Origin: Desulfocapsaceae bacterium
Lineage (GTDB): Bacteria > Desulfobacterota > Desulfobulbia > Desulfobulbales > Desulfocapsaceae
Length of the DNA stretch: 9,893 nt
Direction: 5' to 3'
Assembly: GCA_029934775.1 (NCBI GenBank)
Contig: JAOZLO010000074.1
Coordinates: forward strand, 1 to 9,893
Shown: in pieces, positions 1 through 6,445 of the stretch
How the letters are laid out: every line of letters begins with the position of its first letter
Position numbering within the stretch: position 1 is the first letter of the stretch
Made by a program: the position numbers and the translations under genes
Notes under the pieces: generated by a model
What the model saw: the letters and a program-made list of their open reading frames with translations, nothing else
Told to the model about the DNA's origin: nothing
Databases searched by the model: none

Positions 1-1151
1 AAAGTGACAATTCTGCACAACCATGTAATTATCAAAAGGAGGGAAAAAAAACGGAGTAGGAGTCTTTCCCTGGGGGAATATCTGGTGAAAATGGGGGCCA
101 GTAAGATAACAGTAAAGCTCAGAAGAACCTGAAGTATTGGCACCAGGTTAATAAGACTGTCTACAAGGGTAATATGAAAGATCAGGTAGAAAAGAAGGAA
201 AAAGAAAATCGAAACTGAAACAGGTTTCTGGGTAAAAATATAACATTTTTCAGATGGATTGATGTTGCGGCCCATATATTTGATATTTGCCGCCAGGAAA
301 ATGATTCCGAAAATATTGCAAAGAAAAAAAGTGAGATGATCATTAAAAATTTTCTTCAAGTTCGATGCTGCATGTCGTACATTTTCCAGCGCTACATTAA
401 AAAGTTGAAAATTTAAGTGTTTGAAAAAACCGGGTGAAAAAATGGGCTGCATCGTTTGCTCAAAACTTCTCCTTTTGCTTTCCCTGATGCGTTCATCAAC
501 GCCCACCATAAGCCCATAAATCTTTACCCGCAGTTTACTGACCTGCCGCCCTGTTTTGATTGCAGGGTGAAGCTTACTTGTGATACTCCCCAGGGCAGTA
601 GCGGTTGTTTTAGTCAATTCGTCAATATTTTTGTCAACCAGCTTCAGGGTGCTTTCTGGAGTGACGACTTTCTTCCATTCAATTAACTCCCATTTTCTTT
701 TAGACCACTCTACCTCCCATTGGGATAGTTGATGAATACTTTTTTCCAGAGGTTTATTTATGTTTATTAGAGCCAGGTCCTGTCTGGCCAGTTGTATATC
801 ATAGACAATCAGCTGTTTATGGGGCATGTTAAGATCTGTTTTTGCCCTCTGGACCTGCCATTCTAAAAGATCAATCTGTTCTCTGATTTCAGAAATCTTC
901 TCCTTATAATTCTCAGGATCAACGAGTTTCCCTACATTATCTTTCAAATCAACGAGACTCCTGGAAAATGCAGTCTCATATTGAATGAATGTTGCCAGAT
1001 TTTTTCCTTCTTGCCTTTCAATCGGGCTAACTCTGATATTCTGTATTTCTTCTTTTTCTTTCTCAGAAGCACAGGCTGTCACAATAAAAAAAAGAGAGAA
1101 TAAAATTACACAAAGAAGAGACCAGATCCGTATATTTTGTCGGTTTTTCAA
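1..1151 (-). CDS. Multi-pass membrane protein with periplasmic coiled-coil-like N-terminal domain, partial (possible MscS/MscK-type channel)
   Basis: One open frame runs without a stop from a TTG start at 1149-1151 off the left edge, giving 383 visible residues. TTG is the only start codon between the upstream in-frame TGA and the hydrophobic N-terminus, and it has an AAGGA ribosome site about 7 bases ahead. Residues 9-26 form a signal-type hydrophobic stretch ending in VTAC (Cys27), which fits a lipobox; signal peptidase I cleavage near Ala28 is the alternative. Residues 30-270 are charged, mostly helical-looking and carry several Trp (145, 149, 154, 159). Hydrophobic segments at about 274-290, 311-332, 335-357 and 364-382 look like transmembrane helices. 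Signal peptide, periplasmic helical domain and several membrane spans resemble large MscS/MscK-type mechanosensitive channels, but the diagnostic pore domain would lie outside the window, so this is a guess. It begins 38 bases after the regulator gene and could be cotranscribed with it. Confidence 0.75.
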   Translation of the reverse strand, partial: MKNRQNIRIWSLLCVILFSLFFIVTACASEKEKEEIQNIRVSPIERQEGKNLATFIQYETAFSRSLVDLKDNVGKLVDPENYKEKISEIREQIDLLEWQVQRAKTDLNMPHKQLIVYDIQLARQDLALININKPLEKSIHQLSQWEVEWSKRKWELIEWKKVVTPESTLKLVDKNIDELTKTTATALGSITSKLHPAIKTGRQVSKLRVKIYGLMVGVDERIRESKRRSFEQTMQPIFSPGFFKHLNFQLFNVALENVRHAASNLKKIFNDHLTFFLCNIFGIIFLAANIKYMGRNINPSEKCYIFTQKPVSVSIFFFLLFYLIFHITLVDSLINLVPILQVLLSFTVILLAPIFTRYSPRERLLLRFFSLLLIITWLCRIVT

Positions 1152-1189
1152 GCTATTCCTTCTTATGACAGGGTTACAGGAGTACGGTA

Positions 1190-2926
1190 CTATTCAAAAG
1201 AGAGGCCATGTTTTTTCAGTTTTCGGACAACGGTGGACTGGCTGATGCAAAGATAATTTGCCAGGTCACGGGTTGTTTCAGATTTTTCCATTGCCTTGAC
1301 CAGTTTTTTATATTCAAATTCAAACAATTCTTCGTTGAGTCCACGGGATACTGAAGGGGGAGGGCTTCTTCGGCATGAATTTACTGAGGGCTTCAAGTTG
1401 ATCCTGCCCGAAGGAATGATTTTTTCCAGTATGTCTTTTTCTTTTATTACAACAGCGTTTTTGATAATATTTTTCAATTCGCGTACATTTCCTGGAAAAT
1501 CGTATGCCTGAAGCTGTTCATTAGATTTTTCCGAGAATTGTTTTTTCTGTTTATATTTCTGATTATATTTTTTCAAATAAAAATTTGATATTTTCAGGAT
1601 ATCTTCACGTCTTTCTCTCAGAGGAGGGATTTGAACCGGAAAAATATTGAGGCGGAAATAGAGGTCCTGACGGAATTTTTTCTTTTGGACAAGCTCTTCG
1701 AGGTTTTGGTTGGTGGCAGCAATCACAATACAGTCCGTTCTGATAGTCTGGGTTCCCCCCAGTCGCCTGATCTCACCATCATCAAGGAATTTAAGAAGTT
1801 TGGCCTGAACAGAAAAAGGCAGATCGCCAATCTCGTCCAGGAAAATGGTTCCCTTATGAGCAAGTTCAAACAATCCGGCTTTCCCGGAATCAGAGGCTCC
1901 TGTGAATGCGCCTTTTTCATAACCGAACAGTTCTGCCTCAAGGAGCATGTCAGGTAGCGCAGCACAATTAACGGATATAAATGAGTCATTCTTCCGACTG
2001 CCATTATGATGTATGAATTTGGAAAGAAACCCCTTTCCCGTGCCGGATTCCCCCGTAATGAGAATATTTGACACATCCATCTTGGCCAGCTTCAATAGAA
2101 CCGTTAACACCTGGTTCATTGCCGGAGATTCAGCAATGAGTTCACTGTTTTTCAATTCAAGAAGATTGCGGTCGGAAAGTTCATTTTTTATGGTTTCAGC
2201 TACCTGTTTTGCCTGTTCAAGCTGAATTCTCAATTCTTTAACAATGGTCATATCATGTTCAATGACCACGACAAATAAAATCTCTCCTCCTTTGTCAAAT
2301 ACCGGCATGCCTGATGCCATGATATATTTGTTACTCTTGATGACATAAAGAGGTTCCGTTAAAGGTTGTTTTGATTTAAGGATGGTTGGGGTCAGAGCCT
2401 TGTCGACGATGCCGTTGTCGGCCAGGCTGCGGATGTTCATCCCTATCATTTCTTCTTTTTTAAGTCCGATCAACCCTGCGGCAACATCGTTGACTTTTAA
2501 GACTATTCCCTGGCCGTCAAGGATGTATATACCATAATAACTGTGGTCCAAAAGTGTTTCAAACTGAAGATGCATCTCCTTTATATTGGGGAGTTTCAGT
2601 GCCGATTTCTCTAGCATCTCGAGGTCCCGCATAAAACAGACAGCCCCTTCCGTGTTATTATCATTGATGATTAAAGAGACCAGTACCTCAATATCGTTCT
2701 CTTGTCCGCTGGTATGAAATATATGGTTGTTTTTTTGCTGTTTTATGCAGGATAGAACGATTGTTCCAATGTCAGGTTGGATGGTTTTCAGATCAATACC
2801 TTTCAAAATATCTTGATCGAGTAATTCTTCGGCCCTGGGGTTGGCATACACGACTCTTCCATATTTATCCACCCCCATGACGCCAACCAAAGCTTGTTTC
2901 AAAAGAGTTTCAACTGCTATTGTCAT
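1190..2926 (-). CDS. PAS-domain sigma-54-dependent transcriptional activator (bacterial enhancer-binding protein)
   Basis: This 578-residue cytoplasmic protein has the full enhancer-binding protein layout. Two PAS-like sensor domains (about 8-103 and 121-230) are followed by a coiled-coil linker (about 230-262). The AAA+ domain has Walker A GESGTGKG at 292-299, the sigma-54 contact loop GAFTGA at 339-344, Walker B IFLDEIG at 361-367, the arginine-finger region FRQDLYFRLN at 418-427 and FPGNVREL at 477-484. A C-terminal helix-turn-helix (about 552-574, with ISQSTVVRKLKKHG) resembles the TyrR-type class. There is no phosphoreceiver domain, so it should sense a small ligand or redox/energy state through PAS rather than a kinase. 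The ATG follows a weak AGGG ribosome site. The gene lies 90 bases after etfA with a strong stem-loop between. It is the obvious candidate to activate the sigma-54 promoter at 8993-9008; that link is inferred. It ends in TAG, with a second in-frame stop (TAA) nine codons on. Confidence 0.95.
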   Translation of the reverse strand: MTIAVETLLKQALVGVMGVDKYGRVVYANPRAEELLDQDILKGIDLKTIQPDIGTIVLSCIKQQKNNHIFHTSGQENDIEVLVSLIINDNNTEGAVCFMRDLEMLEKSALKLPNIKEMHLQFETLLDHSYYGIYILDGQGIVLKVNDVAAGLIGLKKEEMIGMNIRSLADNGIVDKALTPTILKSKQPLTEPLYVIKSNKYIMASGMPVFDKGGEILFVVVIEHDMTIVKELRIQLEQAKQVAETIKNELSDRNLLELKNSELIAESPAMNQVLTVLLKLAKMDVSNILITGESGTGKGFLSKFIHHNGSRKNDSFISVNCAALPDMLLEAELFGYEKGAFTGASDSGKAGLFELAHKGTIFLDEIGDLPFSVQAKLLKFLDDGEIRRLGGTQTIRTDCIVIAATNQNLEELVQKKKFRQDLYFRLNIFPVQIPPLRERREDILKISNFYLKKYNQKYKQKKQFSEKSNEQLQAYDFPGNVRELKNIIKNAVVIKEKDILEKIIPSGRINLKPSVNSCRRSPPPSVSRGLNEELFEFEYKKLVKAMEKSETTRDLANYLCISQSTVVRKLKKHGLSFE

Positions 2927-2944
2927 CTGATTTTCCCTGTTTGT

Positions 2945-2988
2945 CCAGAAGGCTGTGCGAGAATGTCTATTTTGGGACAGCCTCCTGG
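2945..2988 (-). other. 12-bp stem-loop between etfA and the regulator gene
   Basis: In the transcript, arms at 2988-2977 (CCAGGAGGCUGU) and 2956-2945 (ACAGCCUUCUGG) pair over 12 bp with one G-U wobble, closing a 20-base loop. No run of U follows, so it is not a classical intrinsic terminator. It sits 18 bases before the regulator ATG, close to its ribosome site. It may protect the upstream etf mRNA end or damp expression of the regulator relative to the enzymes; the function is inferred. Confidence 0.5.
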
Positions 2989-3016
2989 TCGTATTCTTTT
3001 GCAGGAAGGGTATGTG

Positions 3017-3967
3017 TTATGGTGGACCTGTTTTCAATGCCTTTGTCAGGGCAGGAACCACTTCGAAAAGATCACCAATTATACCGTAATCTGATTTAGT
3101 GAAAATAGGTGCTTCTTTGTCAGTATTAATGGCAACAATTACCTGGGAACCTTTCATTCCTGCAAAGTGTTGAGCAGAACCCGAAAGTCCGCAGCCGATA
3201 TAGAGTTTGGGGCTCACTATTTTACCGGTCAAACCAACCTGCATGGAGTGTGGGGCATAGTCCAGGTCGACTGCTGCCCTTGAGGCTCCTACGGCAGCGC
3301 CCAGCGTCTTTGCACAATCATCCAGAAGTTTGAAGTTTTCAATAGATCCAATGGGCCTCCCTCCAGTTATGATAACACTGGCTTCCGTGAGATCTTTTTG
3401 ACCACCTGAACTTTCCACTCCAATGATAGTAATGGTATCGTCACCCACGGAAAGAGCGCTATGATCTGTGACTCTGCAGGTTACCTGGTTTTGGACTGCC
3501 TCAAAACTATTAGGTCGTATGCCACAGACAAAAGGAGTTGCTTTTATCTCCAGCGTTGCGATGGTTTTACCCGAAAAATGGGATTTTTTCACATAATTTT
3601 CCTTGAAATTGATATCAATGCAGTCCAGGGCCAGGGGGGATTTCAATGAAATGGCAGCCCGGGCCAGAAGATCATTGCCAGTAGGACTGCTGACACCTAA
3701 AAGAGCAGTCAGTCCGAAAGTCTTTACTGCGCCTGCCAGGGCATGTCCTGCAGCTTCAGGGTGCTTTGATAAAACACGGTTTGGAGCAGACAGGTTAATG
3801 AGTTCCGTGAGCCCGTATTCTTCAAGGCTGCCTTTGTATTTTTCAGCAAGCCCATCGAGGAGGAGACCAACAACATCTCCTCCTCTGGAAGCAGCGGAGA
3901 TAAGGCCAGGCATGCTTTTTCCTGGTGCCTGATCTACAATTTCTATAAACACACCTACTTTTGACAT
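3017..3967 (-). CDS. etfA: Electron transfer flavoprotein alpha subunit
   Basis: This 316-residue protein is full length for EtfA. It pairs with EtfB as a soluble FAD carrier that takes electrons from flavin dehydrogenases and passes them to an ETF:quinone oxidoreductase. The C-terminal FAD domain is clear: TGGRPIGS at about 201-208, GASRAAVD at 227-234 (the conserved FAD-contacting Arg is R230), QVGLTGK at 243-249 (Thr247 aligns with the human Thr266 position), SGSAQHFAGM at 262-271 with the conserved His267, and VAINTDKEAPIF at 278-289. Leu replaces the Gln of the usual GQTGK; this is a family variant I would not read much into. The ATG has a good AAGGAG ribosome site that overlaps the etfB stop codon, so the two genes are probably translationally coupled. 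Their place behind an N-methylglycine dehydrogenase-like gene suggests that enzyme is the electron donor. Confidence 0.95.
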   Translation of the reverse strand: MSKVGVFIEIVDQAPGKSMPGLISAASRGGDVVGLLLDGLAEKYKGSLEEYGLTELINLSAPNRVLSKHPEAAGHALAGAVKTFGLTALLGVSSPTGNDLLARAAISLKSPLALDCIDINFKENYVKKSHFSGKTIATLEIKATPFVCGIRPNSFEAVQNQVTCRVTDHSALSVGDDTITIIGVESSGGQKDLTEASVIITGGRPIGSIENFKLLDDCAKTLGAAVGASRAAVDLDYAPHSMQVGLTGKIVSPKLYIGCGLSGSAQHFAGMKGSQVIVAINTDKEAPIFTKSDYGIIGDLFEVVPALTKALKTGPP

Positions 3968-3976
3968 GGTTTCTCC

Positions 3977-4744
3977 TTAAATGACCCCTTCTGTATCCCT
4001 TAATATTTTCACAAGGGAATCTACTATCTCCTCAGTGGTTCCTTCAATAATTCTAGCATTGCCGCGTTCTTCGGTTGCTTCCAGGTGTTTGAGTCGAAAG
4101 CCTTCATCTTCTGAAATATCAAGAGTTGAGATATCTATTATCTTAATTTCTTTCTTCTTAGCCTTGAGAATGGCGGGTAATTTCGGATACTTTGGTTCGT
4201 TCAACCCCCTGGTTGCTCCGATTATACATGGAGTATTGACTGATAGAGTCTCTCTGATGCCACCGCCGATTTCCCGTTGAACAGTCGCTGTTGATCCATC
4301 CAGGGAAAACCCTACAACACTACTTACAACAGGAAGATCCAGTTCGGCTGCCAGACGGTAGGGGGTCTGCATTCCCTCACTATCCACGGATTGTTTACCG
4401 GTAAAGATAAGATCCGCAGGTCCTTCCTCTGTGATTACCTTTGCAAGGGCCTTTGCGATCAGGTCACTGCTGGGGAACTGTTCGTCGGTTTTCACAAGAA
4501 TGGAGCGGTGAGCGCCCATTGCCATGACCGATCTCAGGGCATTCGCAGCCCTTTCAGTGCCGACACATAAGGCGATGATTTCATTTTCTCCGGTTTTTTC
4601 CCCGAGTTTGACAGCCTCTTCCACACCGAACTCATCATGCGGGTTGACCACATATTTGACTTCATTGTCATAGCCCGTATCATTAGTAACGGTGATAACC
4701 GCCTCCGTATCGGGAACTTGTTTGATACATACATAAATGCGCAT
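3977..4744 (-). CDS. etfB: Electron transfer flavoprotein beta subunit
   Basis: This 255-residue protein has the usual EtfB length and binds AMP in the EtfAB heterodimer. It shows the N-terminal VCIKQVPDTEA motif (about 5-15), VVNPHDEFGVEEAVKL (about 32-47), the nucleotide-site stretch LIFTGKQSVDSEGMQTPY (about 112-129), and the signature NEPKYPKLPAILKAKKKEI (about 182-200), which includes the loop that in other ETFs docks onto partner dehydrogenases. The ATG is preceded by an AAAGGAC ribosome site. It sits nine bases ahead of etfA and 191 bases after mttB. I see nothing specific to the electron-bifurcating EtfB class, though I could not test that by alignment. A role in carrying electrons from the upstream flavoprotein is inferred from the operon order. 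Confidence 0.95.
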   Translation of the reverse strand: MRIYVCIKQVPDTEAVITVTNDTGYDNEVKYVVNPHDEFGVEEAVKLGEKTGENEIIALCVGTERAANALRSVMAMGAHRSILVKTDEQFPSSDLIAKALAKVITEEGPADLIFTGKQSVDSEGMQTPYRLAAELDLPVVSSVVGFSLDGSTATVQREIGGGIRETLSVNTPCIIGATRGLNEPKYPKLPAILKAKKKEIKIIDISTLDISEDEGFRLKHLEATEERGNARIIEGTTEEIVDSLVKILRDTEGVI

Positions 4745-4836
4745 TGTTGGTGTCCTTTACTTTTAAGTACTTCACTGCTCGAACCCTGTCAAAAAGAACA
4801 AGGTATAAGTGCCCTTATGAAACGAGGGAATAATTT

Positions 4837-4863
4837 CTCTGTGTCCTCTGTGCTCTCTGTGGT
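4837..4863 (-). repeat. Three tandem 9-bp units CTCTGTGNN in the mttB-etfB gap
   Basis: On the plus strand three exact-length units lie back to back: CTCTGTGTC, CTCTGTGCT and CTCTGTGGT. The following GAGAGAG forms a small inverted repeat with the CTCTCT at 4853-4858. Read on the minus strand the unit is ACAGAG-rich. From memory, similar CTCTGTG tracts are scattered in many environmental bacterial genomes, which would make this an interspersed repeat; I cannot check that here. It is noncoding and lies in the 3' region of mttB. Confidence 0.6.
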
Positions 4864-4885
4864 GAGAGAGTGTGGCTTTTGGATC

Positions 4886-4900
4886 GCGGGCGTAGCCCGC
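4886..4900 (-). other. GC-rich hairpin downstream of mttB
   Basis: A perfect 6-bp inverted repeat, GCGGGC and GCCCGC around a 3-base loop, lies 35 bases past the mttB stop. The bases after it in the transcript direction (GATCCAAAAG) have no U run, so it is a poor intrinsic terminator. It could stabilise the 3' end of the upstream mRNA, cause pausing, or be part of the same repeat element as the CTCTGTG units 23 bases away. Confidence 0.4.
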
Positions 4901-4935
4901 TTCAGTATTTACCCCAGGTAGGATCAGAAGTGGAA

Positions 4936-6408
4936 TTAATCTGTGATCCCACGTTCAGCCTCGGCACCGTCAACAATATCACGAATTTTTTTAAGAATAT
5001 TATCCGACAGTTTTGGCGGTTGATATGTTTCAAGAATATGTCGTACTTCATCACAGGCACGCTGATAAGCATCTTTAGAGCCGGCTTTTTCCCATCGGGG
5101 CCGCATCTTTCGGTCCATCAACTTAGGGCTGGTTGTCAGTCGCATGTTCTTATAGGTGGTCTCATGGGCAAGATAATCCTTAAAGGGTCCGATCTCCTTG
5201 ATCGTATCCAGGGAAAGGGTTTCATCATTGACTTCAATACCATTTACCGCTCTTTTGATCAGGCCTGCAACCTCATTGTCCAGTACCAGTTGCGCCAGAT
5301 CGAAGGTAATTCCCATCTCCAGCATTCCCAGACCATAAATGACGTTGCACCCTGACAACGCCGGCAGGAGCCCGGTGATGGTTTTTTCGTGGCCCGACTG
5401 GTAGTCGGTTACTTTACTGTCGCCCTAGCCGCCTGCGGCGAAGGAAGGCAGGTTGTAATAACTGGCCAGTCGAGCCACTGCGGCGTTGATAATACCGGTT
5501 TCCGGGGATCCAACTGTGGCCGTTGCCTGCCTCATATCCAGGGGACAGGTAGAACTGGCATAAATAAAGGATGTCCCTTTTCTAACCAGCTGACTCAAGA
5601 CCAGGCTGGAGAGTATTTCCGCATTCTGCTGAACCAGTGTTCCTGCAATATGGATGGGAGAAGAGCCACCGGACATTGCCATACCGATACAGTTGACTCC
5701 TATGCCGTGCATGGCTGCCTCAATGATGATATCACAGTGGTGTGATGAGAGCTTTAATGGACTGATGGGGCAGGTGACAAAGGTGAGGAATGGTCTTTCT
5801 CTGAATTTTTCTTCACTTCCGGCAATGGCACAGCAAATCTCTATGATTTTACCACATTGGTACCTGTCAACCGGTCCCAGCCAATGATGTTTGGTGGTAT
5901 TGGTCAAAGACGCTTCAGCATTGTGCAGAGCCTGGACCGAATGATGTTTGTCATGGGAGAGCATGCATCGTTCATAGGTTTCTACATGCTCCAGATGGTC
6001 AATAACCCGGGCGGCCATTTCTACATCTTTTTTTGTGGTCTCCCGGTGTTCCCCGGTGAAAGGGTCAACAAACATGATTCCTTCACCAAAATTAGTAAAT
6101 GTGACCCGGTTGGCCTCCAGTACTACGTCACTTTCCGGTATCCGGCCGTAGGCGTGAAAGGTATCAGGTGCAGAACGAATGGAATCTTCAACCAGGTAGG
6201 GTGGAAAAGTAACCACCTTATCTTTTTCATTGATTTCAGCGCCGCCACTTCTGAAAATTTCCCTGGCCTCTTCACTTTCTACGTATACACCGGTGGTTTT
6301 CAATATTTCTAGAGTTCCAAGATGAATCTCGTATAGTTCATCTTCGGTGAGTACGTTGAGACTGAAGCCGCCGCTGTAGAGTTTTCCCGCTTTGATAGGT
6401 CGGTTCAT
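4936..6408 (-). CDS. mttB: Trimethylamine:corrinoid methyltransferase MttB, pyrrolysine-containing
   Basis: MttB moves a methyl group from trimethylamine to the Co(I) corrinoid of its partner MttC. A 327-residue frame ends at an amber codon at 5425-5427, and the same frame continues for 162 residues to a TAA. The joined protein is 490 residues, close to the roughly 495 of methanogen MttB. The sequence before the amber (LPSFAAGG) and after it (GDSK...SGHEKT...LLPALSG) matches the known pyrrolysine context of MttB (GG-Pyl-SDSK, then GHEKT), so UAG should be read as pyrrolysine at residue 328. Other family motifs include CPISPLKL (213-220) and GGSSPIHIAG (247-256). Non-pyrrolysine relatives such as glycine betaine methyltransferase MtgB lack this residue, so a true methylamine substrate is favoured. 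The ATG has an AAGGAG site seven bases ahead and starts 37 bases after the flavoprotein gene. No corrinoid protein gene is present in the window. Confidence 0.93.
5394..5408 (-). other. Stem-loop just downstream of the pyrrolysine codon
   Basis: The mRNA has a perfect 6-bp stem CCGACU/AGUCGG with a 3-base ACC loop, starting 17 bases after the UAG. Directly before the UAG is another short palindrome, GCCGCAGGCGGC (5428-5439). The position matches where PYLIS-type readthrough elements have been proposed. The stem lies within codons for VTDYQSG, so it may be incidental; any role in recoding is inferred. Confidence 0.35.
5425..5427 (-). other. In-frame UAG codon, predicted to encode pyrrolysine (residue 328 of MttB)
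   Basis: The plus-strand bases are cta, so the mRNA codon is UAG. The conserved family sequence runs on in the same frame with no indel. There is no ribosome site or ATG just after it; the first possible restart is a TTG 22 codons on, already inside conserved sequence. These points argue for recoding rather than a stop or a broken gene. Decoding would need pylT and pylS plus pylBCD elsewhere in the genome. Confidence 0.92.
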
Positions 6409-6445
6409 GTGATACTCCTTTTTTACATTATTTTTTTAAAACTAC

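Noticed and set aside
456..1245. Plus-strand frames at 456-686 and 985-1245.
   Set aside because: They are antisense to the long minus-strand membrane-protein frame and show no family resemblance or ribosome sites.
1723..2076. Minus-strand 117-residue frame inside the regulator.
   Set aside because: It is a shadow frame across the conserved AAA+ coding region.
2945..2988. Rho-independent terminator after etfA.
   Set aside because: No U tract follows the stem and the regulator's ribosome site comes almost at once.
4764..4792. A sigma-70 promoter for etfBA: perfect -35 TTGACA (4787-4792) with 17-base spacing.
   Set aside because: The -10 (TACTTA) matches poorly, and a start there would fall within the etfB ribosome site, leaving almost no leader.
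4805..4822. A second sigma-54 promoter (GGGCAC followed by CTTG) ahead of etfB.
   Set aside because: The spacing between the two elements is two bases too long and the GC of the -12 element is missing.
4837..4863. CRISPR array.
   Set aside because: Units are 9 bp, contiguous and without spacers.
4936..5358. A separate small methyltransferase gene starting at the TTG at 5356-5358.
   Set aside because: The TTG has no ribosome site and lies within conserved MttB sequence that is already in frame from the UAG; it is the C-terminal part of mttB.
5425..5427. The amber codon as a disabling mutation (mttB pseudogene).
   Set aside because: It falls exactly at the known pyrrolysine position, and sequence on both sides is intact with no indels or other stops.
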